Below the pieces are notes generated by a model. It did not search any database and was not told the origin of the DNA. It saw nothing but the letters and a program-made list of their open reading frames with translations. The position numbers and the translations under genes are program-made. 64,000 nucleotides of DNA from Flavobacteriales bacterium. GTDB lineage: Bacteria; Bacteroidota; Bacteroidia; Flavobacteriales_F; PHOS-HE28. Each line of letters begins with the position of its first letter. Position 1 is the stretch's first letter. Positions 17,237 through 26,417 of this stretch are shown here, piece after piece. Where the stretch lies: the NCBI GenBank assembly GCA_016717305.1, contig JADKFY010000001.1, positions 124,001 to 188,000 of the forward strand. The letters are read 5' to 3'.

Positions 17237-19153
17237 TCACATCCTTGCCTTGAACCGGATGTGGTAGTTCGTGCCCACGGAGCTTCCGTCAACGGTCATG
17301 TGGCCGCTGAGCTGTTCCACGAGGCTTTCGATCAGTGATACACCCAGCGTGGTGCCATCGGAGTTGATCTTGTCCAACGGTATGCCTACTCCATCATCAC
17401 TGTAGATCAGGTCATAGGTGCTGTCCTTTAGACCTTTGATCGAAAGATGAATATCACCGTGTTCCCTTCCCTTGAACGCGTGCTTGAACGAGTTCGTGAT
17501 CAACTCGTTCAGCAGCAGCCCCAATGGCACCATGGTGTGCAGGTCCAGGACGAGGTCGTTGTCGATGTGGGTGGTATGTGTGATCCGGTCGCCCACATCA
17601 TTGACGCGCACGAGGTCGGAAAATAGTTCATCGATGTAAAGCGCCAAGTCCAACGTGGCAAGTTCATCGCCCTTGTAGAGTTTCTCGTGTATCAAGGCCA
17701 TGGACGTAACGCGGCTCTGGCTCTGGTCGAAGGCATGTTGCAATCGTTCATCGGAGATCGTTGCCGCCTGCAACCGCAACAAGCTTGCGATCACTTGCAG
17801 GTTGTTCTTCACCCTGTGGTGCGTTTCCTTGATCAACAAGTGGATGCGTTCGTTCGCTTTTTCCAACTTCGATTTCTCATCTTGAAGGGCTGCGGTCTGT
17901 TCTTGGTCCCGGAAGCGAGCGGCCTTCAGGTTCTCCTTCATCCGTGTAAGCGAATTGCCCAACACATCCTGCGGGCCACGCACGATCACCTGCGTATCGT
18001 AGTTGCCTTTTCCAATGGATTCGGCACTGCTGGCCTGCGAACGGATATTGGCGATCATTCCATTGAACGAAAGTGCCATTTGTCCGATCTCGTCCATGCT
18101 GTTCACAGGCACATCCGCACTGATGTCGCCCATGGCCAACGAACTTGCCGCATCGCTTACCTGTTTCACCGTATTTCGAACACCGCGCATGATCACAACA
18201 CCCATCACAATAACGGCCACCACCACACCGATCAATGCACCCAGAACGATCAATAAGCGGAGTTCAGCGTACCTCGAATTTGAACCCGTGCTTTCTTGGA
18301 TGGAGGCCAAGGAACGGTCCTCCACCAACTTCAACTTGTCCAACGCTTGCAACGAAAGCTCCCACCATTGTCGAGGCGCAATACCCACGGGGTCCGCACT
18401 GCGCCGTTCCTTAACGGTGCCGATCAACGCGCGCATGAAGTTCACATCCGGCCCTTGGTACAGTTCGCGGTAGGCACTTAAGACCTCCGGCGGTGCATCG
18501 CGTTCGAACAACATGAGGTTGGTCTCGTATTGGGAGACCAAGTCGCCCAACTCGGCCAGTTCGTCTTCCTTCGGTACACCCTCCGACCCAATGCTCATGC
18601 GATCCCGCAATGCGCTCAGGGCCTGTTTCGCGTTCACCAACCGCAAGTGTGCGTACATCCAATCCTTCGTGTCCGTGTCCAAGCCCAGTTTGCCCACACG
18701 CCCCATCTCATCCAAGAGCCGGTGGTCCATCGCGGCATAGGCCCGTGTTACTGAAAGCGGATCAATTCGGCGTTCCAACACACGTTGACGCAAGATGTTC
18801 AACCCATCGAACGGTCTGCCTTCACTGATCAACGGGTAGTCGGGGTGTGAGGGGTCCCGAAGGTTCTGAATGTTCAGGTCCGATCGCGAATGTTGCACCG
18901 TGAGCCGGATCGCGGGTACCGGTTGGCCGGTGAGGAAGCCCACTGAGTATGCGCTCTCCTTTTGTAGCTCGTTGATCACATTGGAGAACTGCCCGATCAT
19001 CGCGGATTGTTCGTCGATGTAATCCATCACCACCTGCCGCTTCAAGCTGGAATCGACCTGTTTGCCGATGAGCAGCACCATGCCCAGCACCGGAATGCCG
19101 AGGGTGAACATGAATTTGGTCCGTACCGGGAGGTCTGCGAAACGCCAGCGCAT
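17237..19153 (-). CDS. NIT-HAMP sensor histidine kinase with HisKA_2
   Basis: The protein has 638 residues. A membrane helix (about 14-30) leads into a helical periplasmic domain of about 250 residues with ELQKESAYSVGFLTGQ, resembling the nitrate/nitrite-sensing NIT domain. A second helix (about 303-325), a HAMP domain and a coiled coil follow. The HisKA_2 box is KETHHRVKNNLQVIASLLRL, and the ATPase part has PLGLLLNELITNSFKHAF and YSDDGVGIP. This kinase class often acts with separate regulators. No regulator gene is adjacent. The gene is convergent with yebC, 40 bp apart. NIT assignment is by resemblance. Confidence 0.88.
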   Translation of the reverse strand: MRWRFADLPVRTKFMFTLGIPVLGMVLLIGKQVDSSLKRQVVMDYIDEQSAMIGQFSNVINELQKESAYSVGFLTGQPVPAIRLTVQHSRSDLNIQNLRDPSHPDYPLISEGRPFDGLNILRQRVLERRIDPLSVTRAYAAMDHRLLDEMGRVGKLGLDTDTKDWMYAHLRLVNAKQALSALRDRMSIGSEGVPKEDELAELGDLVSQYETNLMLFERDAPPEVLSAYRELYQGPDVNFMRALIGTVKERRSADPVGIAPRQWWELSLQALDKLKLVEDRSLASIQESTGSNSRYAELRLLIVLGALIGVVVAVIVMGVVIMRGVRNTVKQVSDAASSLAMGDISADVPVNSMDEIGQMALSFNGMIANIRSQASSAESIGKGNYDTQVIVRGPQDVLGNSLTRMKENLKAARFRDQEQTAALQDEKSKLEKANERIHLLIKETHHRVKNNLQVIASLLRLQAATISDERLQHAFDQSQSRVTSMALIHEKLYKGDELATLDLALYIDELFSDLVRVNDVGDRITHTTHIDNDLVLDLHTMVPLGLLLNELITNSFKHAFKGREHGDIHLSIKGLKDSTYDLIYSDDGVGIPLDKINSDGTTLGVSLIESLVEQLSGHMTVDGSSVGTNYHIRFKARM

Positions 19154-19179
19154 TTGGAAGGCCCTAAAGTAAGGTAAGT

Positions 19180-19305
19180 GCAGGAGGCCGGGGCAGGTTG
19201 CAGGTTGCAGGGGCAGGAGGCAGGAGGCAGGAGGCAGGAGGCAGGAGGGCAGGAAGCAGTGGTTGCAGGTTGCAGGGGCAGGGGCAGGAGATAGGAGATA
19301 GGCTG
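19180..19305. repeat. Low-complexity G-rich array left of the S23 gene
   Basis: The stretch alternates two short units, gcaggttgcaggttgcag and the 7-mer ggcagga. The 7-mer appears about five times in a row around 19213-19245, followed by further copies and two ggagata units. It lies between the start of the NIT kinase and the S23 gene and has no coding capacity of its own. Confidence 0.85.
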
Positions 19306-19363
19306 GGGGATCTCATCACTTATATTGCCCTTGGAATATTCCGCTAACCCAAACTCAAGAACA

Positions 19364-19735
19364 ATGGCCGGTTTCAAGGATACCTTGATCTACAAAAAGG
19401 CATTCGAAATGTCTCGTATGGTCTTCAAGTTGAGCAAGCGATTTCCGTCAGAGGAAAAGTTCTCATTGACCGATCAGATCCGGCGATCGTCCAGATCAGT
19501 GAGCGCACAATTCGCAGAAGGCTATCGTAAGAAACGTTACCCAGCGCACTTCGTTTCAAAAATGACCGACTGTGATGGGGAGAACGCAGAAACGCAGGTC
19601 TGGCTCGAGCACGCGGTTGCTTGTGAGTATGTAACGCAGAAGGACGTTGATCCTATTCTTTTGATCGCTGAAGAAGTGGGAAGGCTTTTGGGCAATGCTA
19701 TCGATCATCCTGAGAAGTACTGTGGCAAGCGGTAG
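19364..19735 (+). CDS. S23 / 23S rRNA-intervening-sequence family four-helix-bundle protein
   Basis: From the ATG at 19364 the product is 123 residues. Family marks are FKDTLIYKKAFEMS, FSLTDQIRRSSRSVSAQFAE and the C-terminal LLGNAIDHPEK. The family was first found inside intervening sequences of 23S rRNA in some bacteria and is related to the Avd accessory protein of diversity-generating retroelements. It is basic and may bind nucleic acid, but its function is not established. Here it is not in rRNA: it lies between two low-complexity arrays (19180-19305 and 19740-19845), upstream of pccB. Confidence 0.9.
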   Translation: MAGFKDTLIYKKAFEMSRMVFKLSKRFPSEEKFSLTDQIRRSSRSVSAQFAEGYRKKRYPAHFVSKMTDCDGENAETQVWLEHAVACEYVTQKDVDPILLIAEEVGRLLGNAIDHPEKYCGKR

Positions 19736-19739
19736 AGGC

Positions 19740-19845
19740 AGTTTGCAGGTTGCAGTAGGCAGGTTGCTGGTTGCACAAGAAAGATCGACACCAGCAGACC
19801 TTGCCTCCTGCCCTTGCCACCTGCTCCTCTCCTGTGCTGCAACTA
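19740..19845. repeat. Low-complexity array right of the S23 gene, partly inverted
   Basis: The first part (gcagtttgcaggttgcagtaggcaggttgc) is in the same orientation as the left array. The second part, from about 19800 (ccttgcctcctgcccttgcc...ctgctgcaac), is the reverse complement of the left array units. The S23 gene is therefore bounded by inverted copies. pccB starts 25 bp further on. Confidence 0.75.
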
Positions 19846-19869
19846 CCTTTGGCCACCCACACTGGAAAG

Positions 19870-21411
19870 ATGAAAGAACATTTCGAAACCCTCGATGCCA
19901 AGACCGCACAGGCGCAACTTGGTGGAGGCGAGGACCGCATCGCTGCGCAGCACAAGAAAGGGAAGCTCACCGCCCGGGAGCGCGTAGGGCTCTTGCTGGA
20001 TGAAGGTTCCTTCCAGGAGATCGGGCAATTGGTCACGCACAGGAGCGAGAATTTCGGCTTGGGTGATCAGAAGTTCCTCGGTGATGGTGTCGTTACCGGC
20101 TATGGTACCATCGATGGCCGGCTCGTGTATGTGTTCTCACAGGATTTCACCGTACTCGGTGGTTCGCTTGCTGAAGCACATGCCGCCAAGATCTGCCGCG
20201 TCATGGACCTCGCCCTGCAGAACGGCGCACCCGTTATCGGATTGAACGATAGTGGTGGTGCACGGATCCAGGAAGGAGTGGTAAGCCTGGCCGGATACGC
20301 CGACATCTTCTACCGTAACGTGCGTTCCAGCGGGGTGGTGCCACAGATCAGTGCCATCCTTGGACCCTGTGCGGGTGGTGCGGTGTACAGTCCTGCCCTC
20401 ACCGATTTCGTTATGATGGTGGAAGGCAGCAGCTACATGTTCGTTACCGGACCCAATGTTGTGAAGACCGTTACCCACGAAGTCGTGTCCAGCGAAGATC
20501 TCGGTGGTGCCAGTACCCATGCGAGCAAAAGTGGCGTGTCGCATTTCTCGGCACCCAACGAACTGGAGGCCATCAGCGAGATCCGTAGGCTGGTCGGTTA
20601 CATGCCCAGTAATTGCGAAGAGGAACCACCCGTAGTGCCTTACACCGCTGGTGATGACCGCCGTCCCGAATTGGATTCGATCATTCCGGAGAACCCGAAC
20701 CAACCGTATGATATCCGCGAGGTGTTGAACGCGGTGATCGACCCGGACAGCAGCATGGAAGTGCATGCCGAATTCGCGCGCAACATGGTGGTCGGCTTCG
20801 CACGTATGGGCGGAAGGCCCGTAGGTTGCGTGGCCAACCAACCCGCGTACTTGGCCGGTGTGTTGGACATTGATGCCAGCACCAAGGCCGCACGGTTCGT
20901 TCGCTTTTGCGATGCCTTCAACATTCCGCTTCTAGTCTTTGTGGATGTACCCGGTTTCCTCCCCGGTACCGATCAGGAGTGGCGCGGGATCATCACCCAC
21001 GGCGCGAAACTTTTGTATGCATTCAGCGAGGCGACCGTACCGCGGATCACCGTGATCACACGGAAGGCTTACGGCGGAGCTTACGATGTGATGAATTCCA
21101 AGCACATTGGTGCCGATATGAATTTCGCTTGGCCCAGTGCCGAGATCGCCGTGATGGGAGCGAAGGGTGCAGCGGAGATCATCTTCAAGAACGACATTGC
21201 CAAGGCCAAGGACCCAGCCGCCCGGTTGCTCGAAAAAGAGGCCGAATACAAAGAGCAATTCGCAAACCCCTACGAAGCGGCCGCCCGCGGTTTCGTTGAT
21301 GAGGTGATCCGCCCCAGCGAAACCCGCCGCAAGGTGCTCGCCGCGTTGGACATGCTTCGCAACAAGGTGGAGAAACTGCCGCGCAAGAAGCACGGGAACA
21401 TTCCACTTTAA
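19870..21411 (+). CDS. pccB: Acyl-CoA carboxylase carboxyltransferase (propionyl-CoA carboxylase beta subunit)
   Basis: The ATG at 19870 gives 513 residues, matching the family; the longer in-frame start at 19771 lies in the low-complexity array and is rejected. Marks are KGKLTARERVGLLLDEGSF at the N-terminus, the acyl-CoA oxyanion segment NDSGGARIQEGV, and the C-terminal half with GFLPGTDQEWRGIITHGAKL and YGGAYDVMNSKHIGADMN. It transfers CO2 from carboxy-biotin to propionyl- or acetyl-CoA in the cytoplasm. The biotin-carrying alpha subunit is not in the window. Propionyl-CoA as substrate is inferred from similarity. Confidence 0.93.
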   Translation: MKEHFETLDAKTAQAQLGGGEDRIAAQHKKGKLTARERVGLLLDEGSFQEIGQLVTHRSENFGLGDQKFLGDGVVTGYGTIDGRLVYVFSQDFTVLGGSLAEAHAAKICRVMDLALQNGAPVIGLNDSGGARIQEGVVSLAGYADIFYRNVRSSGVVPQISAILGPCAGGAVYSPALTDFVMMVEGSSYMFVTGPNVVKTVTHEVVSSEDLGGASTHASKSGVSHFSAPNELEAISEIRRLVGYMPSNCEEEPPVVPYTAGDDRRPELDSIIPENPNQPYDIREVLNAVIDPDSSMEVHAEFARNMVVGFARMGGRPVGCVANQPAYLAGVLDIDASTKAARFVRFCDAFNIPLLVFVDVPGFLPGTDQEWRGIITHGAKLLYAFSEATVPRITVITRKAYGGAYDVMNSKHIGADMNFAWPSAEIAVMGAKGAAEIIFKNDIAKAKDPAARLLEKEAEYKEQFANPYEAAARGFVDEVIRPSETRRKVLAALDMLRNKVEKLPRKKHGNIPL

Positions 21412-21473
21412 GAGGCGTACAAATCCAGTTCAAAGTAGGCCGGACCGGCCCCTTTTTCTGTTGACCCTGATCC

Positions 21474-22349
21474 ATGAAATTCACTGTTGTAACTCCTTCC
21501 TTCGGCCAGCTCGCGTACCTTCAACGTGCTGCGGCCTCCATTGCTGACCAACGCTCGCAAGGTGTGGATGTGGAACATCTGGTGCAGGACGGAGGCTCCA
21601 AGGACGGTACCCGGGAATGGCTTGTCGCACGCACTGATATCCGGGGTATTGCCGAAGCTGACAACGGTATGTACGATGCGATCAATCGCGGCATCATCAA
21701 GGGCGAAGGCGACGTTTTCTCCTGGCTCAATTGTGATGAACAATACCTGCCCGGCACCTTGGCCACCGTGCGCGATTTCTTCGAGAAGAACCCGACCGTG
21801 GATATTGCCGCCGGCGACACGATCGTAGTGGATGAAAAGGGGGAATACCTCTGCCACCGTAAGGCCGTAGTGCCCAGTCCCGGCATTCTACGGTTGGGTC
21901 GTTTGCCGGTACAAAGTAGCTCGCTCTTTTTCCGGGCACGCACCGTTAAAGGCGACAAAGGCGTGCTCTTTGATACCAAATGGAAGGCCATGGGAGATTG
22001 GGCTTGGTTGAAGGAATTGATGGACGGTGGTGCAACGCTCGCCCGCATTCCGAAGTTCCTTTCCACCTTCACTGACACCGGCGGCAACTTGGGCATGAGC
22101 CCACGCGCAATTCAAGAAATGCACGAGGTGCGCGCTGCGCTTTCACCTGTACAACGCGCATCGGCCCCCTTGGTCCGCGCTGGCGATTACGCCCGCAAGT
22201 TCGCCGATGGTTACTACTTCCAGAAGCCCTACGACTACGCCATTTATGATGCTGATCCGTCAGCGGATAGCGGTGTTTCGGCCAAACGTAGATCGCACCA
22301 TGTGGCCAAGCCTACTTTCATTTGGAAGGGGCACATGTCGGGGCATTGA
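21474..22349 (+). CDS. Family 2 glycosyltransferase (GT-A fold)
   Basis: The protein has 291 residues beginning MKFTVVTPSFGQLAYLQRAA, followed by HLVQDGGSKDGT, EADNGMYDAINRGI and the short acidic motif WLNCDEQYLPG in place of a DxD. These are typical of GT2 enzymes that transfer sugars from nucleotide donors to polysaccharide or protein glycans. No membrane segment is present. The C-terminus, beyond about residue 220, is basic and less conserved. The gene is 62 bp after pccB on the same strand and convergent with a polytopic membrane protein. Confidence 0.87.
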   Translation: MKFTVVTPSFGQLAYLQRAAASIADQRSQGVDVEHLVQDGGSKDGTREWLVARTDIRGIAEADNGMYDAINRGIIKGEGDVFSWLNCDEQYLPGTLATVRDFFEKNPTVDIAAGDTIVVDEKGEYLCHRKAVVPSPGILRLGRLPVQSSSLFFRARTVKGDKGVLFDTKWKAMGDWAWLKELMDGGATLARIPKFLSTFTDTGGNLGMSPRAIQEMHEVRAALSPVQRASAPLVRAGDYARKFADGYYFQKPYDYAIYDADPSADSGVSAKRRSHHVAKPTFIWKGHMSGH

Positions 22350-22457
22350 TCAGGTGGTCAGTCAAGATCCACTGGAACGACGATCAGGATCATTTGGGTC
22401 CACCGACTGCAGCTCAGAGGATCCCCGGCTGGAGCATTCACCTATTAAGCAGCCTTG

Positions 22458-23774
22458 TCAATTCCCCGCCGCAATATCCCCGACCACTTCAAAGAACTTC
22501 GGCCACGTGTCATCCACCGAATAGCGGTCGTAATCATAGTGCTCGATCATTCCGAAGTTCAGTCGGATAAGTGCACAGATCAACAGCACGACGAAGATCC
22601 GCAACGACCAAGGTCGCCGCATTACGGATCGGAAGAACCATGCAAAGGGTATGGCGAACAGGCCGTACAGGTCGATCAAGCCGCGATAGCCGTAGGCCCC
22701 ACCAAGCCACCAATTCCACCAAGCACTGTAGAGGAGCACTGTTACAACCAAGATCAACAGGATCGGTCGGGCCGGGCCTCTGTCTCGCCAAGAGTGAACG
22801 AGCAAGGTGCCGATCACAATGAAGAAGATCGGGCTGTAGACGAACCAGCCATTGCGCGGACTAAGCAACACCAAGCCCGGAACCATTTTATCGAATTCGA
22901 AATATTCTTCCTTGTACGCGTAGCCATTGGCATACCAATCACCGGTGATGTAGTGCCAGTAGATGGACTGAAGTACCCACGGTACAAGTCCCAATACCAG
23001 CCCGACAATAAATGCTCCACGATGGCCGATAAGGTTGTTCCAACTGCCCCGGATCCCGGCCTTGGAACGCCACGCCATCCATAGTGGGAACACCACGATC
23101 ACGATGTTCAGCTGCCGCACGAGCACCATCAAGCCACCGGAGACCAAGAACAAGAAGACGTGCATCGGACGCGGCCCATCGACGATGCGCGATCCGCACC
23201 AGCAGAACAGGGTAACGAGGAAATAGGAATAGCCATGCGACATCAGTGGTTGGTCCGTCGCGTAGAAGAACAGGTTACTTCCCCCGTAAATGGAGATCAC
23301 CGCCAACAGTGCAGCTGGCGTGGTACTGAAACGCCGCGCCAATTGGAAACTGAGCACTGCTCCGGCTCCCACATAGGTAGCAGTGGCGGCCATCATGCAC
23401 GCGGCATTGAGCGGGTTGTACCCGGAGTTCGGATAACCGAAGACCCAGGTGAGCAATTGGGACAAAAGGAAGAATGGAAGCTGTAGGATCGAAACGCCCA
23501 AGGTGAACAGGTTGAGCACCTTGGTTTCCGAGAGCCGGTGGCTCCATGGCATGAAATCGAACCGCCCTGTTATGAAGGCAGAAGGCAACCATTCGTAATA
23601 ACCATGCCCGTCCTGTGCCCGCCAAAAGAAATCGTGGGTGTTCGCCCCTCCGATGATCCAGGCTTCCCGAAAGGAGAGGAGTGCGACGAACAGGAACAGC
23701 AGCCACTCCACCAATTGCTTGTTGGTCGCAATGGGAACGATCCGCCGTTGTTCAAGGTCCTTATGCCAATTCAT
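22458..23774 (-). CDS. Polytopic membrane protein, possible GT-C-type glycosyltransferase
   Basis: The 438-residue protein has about ten hydrophobic helices. A periplasmic loop after the first helix contains FWRAQDGHGYYEWLPSAFI, with an acidic residue next to an aromatic cluster, reminiscent of GT-C enzymes that use lipid-linked sugars. The C-terminal half has NWWLGGAYGYRGLIDLYGLF between helices. No family can be named with certainty. Its position facing a GT2 enzyme fits a role in surface glycan assembly. Confidence 0.6.
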   Translation of the reverse strand: MNWHKDLEQRRIVPIATNKQLVEWLLFLFVALLSFREAWIIGGANTHDFFWRAQDGHGYYEWLPSAFITGRFDFMPWSHRLSETKVLNLFTLGVSILQLPFFLLSQLLTWVFGYPNSGYNPLNAACMMAATATYVGAGAVLSFQLARRFSTTPAALLAVISIYGGSNLFFYATDQPLMSHGYSYFLVTLFCWCGSRIVDGPRPMHVFLFLVSGGLMVLVRQLNIVIVVFPLWMAWRSKAGIRGSWNNLIGHRGAFIVGLVLGLVPWVLQSIYWHYITGDWYANGYAYKEEYFEFDKMVPGLVLLSPRNGWFVYSPIFFIVIGTLLVHSWRDRGPARPILLILVVTVLLYSAWWNWWLGGAYGYRGLIDLYGLFAIPFAWFFRSVMRRPWSLRIFVVLLICALIRLNFGMIEHYDYDRYSVDDTWPKFFEVVGDIAAGN

Positions 23775-24032
23775 GATAAGTGTATCCCGGAAGGTGTATT
23801 CCGGATCGTAAGGCGATCGGTACTACCCGCGGCCAATTTACCGTAGACAACAGTTCACCGTCATCAATTATTCATCAGGCGGCAGAATTTACCAAGTCCT
23901 TTTAGATGCCTCGAGGTATCCGTTAGGTACGGTTCTTGCTGACACGGACACCGGAACAACGCGGAACAGAGTCTCCTTCAGCCAATAGCTCCGTTCCTTG
24001 TACTGTAACTTTCAACCGTAAACAACAAAAAC

Positions 24033-24665
24033 ATGATCCTGAAACTCATTTCCCTCGCCGCTGTGGCCATGCTTAGTACCCCACCGCACGAACCTGCTCC
24101 CGATCTCGCCATTGGCACCGCGCTCCCTGCAGCGGATGTGAAGATGAAGGACGTTAGCGGAACAGAACTCAGCTTGAAAGAAGCAGCTGGCAAGAACGGA
24201 CTGCTTGTCATCTTCTCTTGCAACACCTGTCCTTTTGTGGTAGGTGCCGATGGTAGTGCCGGTTGGGAAGGACGTTATCCAGAGCTCGCCGCATTCAGCA
24301 AAAGGATGGATGTGGGCATGGTGCTGGTGAACAGCAACGAGGCCAAGCGCGGTGCAGGAGATGATATGGCCGCCATGCAGGATCGCTTCAAGAGCCACAA
24401 GTACGGTGGCCATTATGTGCTTGACCAGAACAGTGCGGTGGCCGATGCGTTCGGTGCAAAGACCACCCCGCACGTGTTCCTTTTCAACAAGGACATGAAG
24501 TTGGCATACAAAGGCGCCATTGATGATAATGTGGCCAACCCTTCTGAAGTGAAAGAGAAATGGTTGCACAATGCGATCACCAACTTGGTCGCGAACAAGC
24601 CCATTGAACCAGCCACGACACGTAACATCGGTTGCAGCATCAAGCGCGTGGCGCACGACCACTAA
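24033..24665 (+). CDS. Secreted redoxin (thioredoxin-like, AhpC/TSA type)
   Basis: The 210-residue protein has a short hydrophobic leader (about 1-18). The thioredoxin fold shows the CxxC-type active site in FSCNTCPFV, a resolving-loop region, and the cis-Pro segment TTPHVFLFNKDMKLAYKGAI. It resembles the redoxin family found in Bacteroidota periplasm that carries CNTCP. It may reduce disulfides or peroxides outside the cytoplasm. TAACTTTC (24008-24015) is a near-consensus -7 box 18 bp before the start, and a strong terminator follows, so it is monocistronic. Confidence 0.85.
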   Translation: MILKLISLAAVAMLSTPPHEPAPDLAIGTALPAADVKMKDVSGTELSLKEAAGKNGLLVIFSCNTCPFVVGADGSAGWEGRYPELAAFSKRMDVGMVLVNSNEAKRGAGDDMAAMQDRFKSHKYGGHYVLDQNSAVADAFGAKTTPHVFLFNKDMKLAYKGAIDDNVANPSEVKEKWLHNAITNLVANKPIEPATTRNIGCSIKRVAHDH

Positions 24666-24687
24666 AAGCACTTCTTCTACATCGTTT

Positions 24688-24724
24688 CAACGCCGGACCT
24701 TTATTAGGGTCCGGCGTTGTTTTT
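24688..24724 (+). terminator. Rho-independent terminator after the redoxin gene
   Basis: Twelve bases at 24688-24699 (caacgccggacc) pair perfectly with 24708-24719 around an 8-nt loop, followed by a T tract. Confidence 0.92.
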
Positions 24725-24897
24725 CCGTGCTGTTGGCTCGCCCGTTCATCCTTCCGCCAACAAGGATGCGTCGCTGTTCCATCGCGGCCCACACCGGACC
24801 TCCGCTTGGATCTCGGCTCTGAAGGCCACGGACTGTTGAAAAACATTCACACCCTACCCGGATCGTGCAACGTTCCTTTGTGTGAAAGATCATTGGC

Positions 24898-26214
24898 ATG
24901 AACGTTCTATTGATAGGTAGTGGTGGCCGCGAGCACGCCATGGCATGGAAGATCGCGCAGAGTTCCTTGCTCGATGAACTTTATGTGGCACCCGGTAATC
25001 CCGGGACCGTGCGGCACGGCCGCAATGTTGATCTTGATCTGAACGACCAAAAAGCGTTGCGGACGTTTTTGAAGGAGAAGAAGATACGCATCGTGGTAGT
25101 AGGTCCAGAAGGGCCGCTCGTTGACGGGTTGCACGACCGGATCGCCGATGATCCCTTGTTGAAGGGAGAGGTGACCGTGATCGGGCCACGTGCAAAGGGC
25201 GCACAACTTGAGGGAAGCAAGGACTTCGCGAAGGATTTCATGTTCCGCCACAACATTCCAACAGCGGCATACCGCAGCTTCGGAAAGGGTGAACTGAAAC
25301 AGGCTATTGATCATTTGGGGCAAATGCAAGCGCCGTACGTGATCAAGGCGGATGGACTGGCCAATGGAAAAGGTGTGGTGATCACCAGCGATATCAAGGA
25401 GGCCACTCGTACGCTGAAGGAGATGCTTGAAGGCGGCCGATTCGGTAGTGCAGGCGAGCGGGTCGTGTTGGAACAGTTCCTGAAAGGCGTGGAGCTTTCC
25501 GCGTTCCTGATCACGGACGGCGTCTCATTCAAGATGTTGCCCGCAGCGAAGGATTACAAACGGATCGGCGCAGGTGATACAGGACCCAATACCGGTGGAA
25601 TGGGTGCCGTTTCACCAGTTTATTATGCGGACAAGGATTTCATGCAGAAGGTACACGACCGTGTGGCAGCGCCCACCATCCGTGGCTTGCAGAAGGACGG
25701 GATCCCGTACAGCGGCTTCCTGTTCATGGGCCTTATGAACGTGAACAACGAACCCTATGTGATCGAGTACAACGTGCGCTTGGGTGATCCGGAGACACAA
25801 GCGATCCTTCCTCGTTTGCGCAGCGATCTGCTCGACCTCTTCGAGGGGATCTCAAGCGGGACCTTGAGCGAGCGCCATGTGGATGTGGACGACCGTACCG
25901 CAGTTACCGTAGTGCTGGCGAACCAAGGCTATCCCGGTAAGTTCGAGACCGGACATCCGATCATCGGGATCGACCTGGTGACCAATGCCTATGTGTTCCA
26001 AAGTGGAACTGCCATGCAAGGTGATCGCTTGGTAACAAATGGAGGAAGGGTCTTATCCGTTACCGCGTTCGGTAAGGATATCGAACAAGCCATACTCGCA
26101 GCACACCGCAGCGCAAGTCCTATTGAATACGAAGGGAAATACCTGCGTGTCGATATCGGGCTGGATGCGGTGAAGAAACCGGCCGTTCGGGCAACGCCAC
26201 AGTCGATCAAATAA
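24898..26214 (+). CDS. purD: Phosphoribosylamine-glycine ligase (GAR synthetase)
   Basis: The protein has 438 residues, the normal length. It begins MNVLLIGSGGREHAMAWKI and contains the ATP-grasp segments KADGLANGKGVVIT, LLEG-type acidic loops, GAGDTGPNTGGMGAVSP and the metal-binding YVIEYNVRLGDPE. It makes glycinamide ribonucleotide from phosphoribosylamine, glycine and ATP in the second committed step of purine synthesis. A second purine gene, purQ, lies 1.5 kb downstream with a DUF6427 gene between. The end overlaps by 8 bp with a small convergent gene. Confidence 0.97.
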   Translation: MNVLLIGSGGREHAMAWKIAQSSLLDELYVAPGNPGTVRHGRNVDLDLNDQKALRTFLKEKKIRIVVVGPEGPLVDGLHDRIADDPLLKGEVTVIGPRAKGAQLEGSKDFAKDFMFRHNIPTAAYRSFGKGELKQAIDHLGQMQAPYVIKADGLANGKGVVITSDIKEATRTLKEMLEGGRFGSAGERVVLEQFLKGVELSAFLITDGVSFKMLPAAKDYKRIGAGDTGPNTGGMGAVSPVYYADKDFMQKVHDRVAAPTIRGLQKDGIPYSGFLFMGLMNVNNEPYVIEYNVRLGDPETQAILPRLRSDLLDLFEGISSGTLSERHVDVDDRTAVTVVLANQGYPGKFETGHPIIGIDLVTNAYVFQSGTAMQGDRLVTNGGRVLSVTAFGKDIEQAILAAHRSASPIEYEGKYLRVDIGLDAVKKPAVRATPQSIK

Positions 26215-26386
26215 GCGTGCCGTCGCGTTTCGCCTTGGCACTGTACTTCCCCTGCAGGTTCATCCAATACAGGAAACCGACACCGAGCACCACGCTAATG
26301 GCGATGGACGGCAACCAGCCCATGGCGGCAAGGAATACAAAGGTGGCTTCCAAGAAGTGTCCAATGGCGAAGAAGATGGATTGCAT
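26207..26386 (-). CDS. Small membrane protein (DUF6341-like)
   Basis: A 59-residue product starting MQSIFFAIGHFLEATFV. Two hydrophobic segments (about 4-20 and 24-42) are followed by WMNLQGKYSAKAKRDGTLI. A perfect -7 box TATCTTTG (26417-26410 on the minus strand) lies 24 bp upstream of the ATG. Flavobacterial genomes typically carry a tiny membrane gene between purD and the DUF6427 gene, and this product resembles that family (DUF6341). Here it runs against purD and overlaps its last 8 bp. Family naming is from memory of gene order and general resemblance. Confidence 0.7.
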   Translation of the reverse strand: MQSIFFAIGHFLEATFVFLAAMGWLPSIAISVVLGVGFLYWMNLQGKYSAKAKRDGTLI

Positions 26387-26409
26387 CAGCTTTTGGGGTT
26401 CGATCCGGC

Positions 26410-26417
26410 CAAAGATA
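26410..26417 (-). promoter_or_regulatory. -7 box TATCTTTG for the small membrane gene
   Basis: On the minus strand this is an exact TAnnTTTG match 24 bp before the start codon at 26386. No clear -33 TTTG is seen. Confidence 0.5.

Noticed and set aside
19180..19845. CRISPR array around the S23 gene
   Set aside because: Units are 7-18 bp with no spacers; low-complexity sequence, not CRISPR.
20137..20841. Antisense open frame opposite pccB
   Set aside because: His-rich shadow translation; pccB is well supported.
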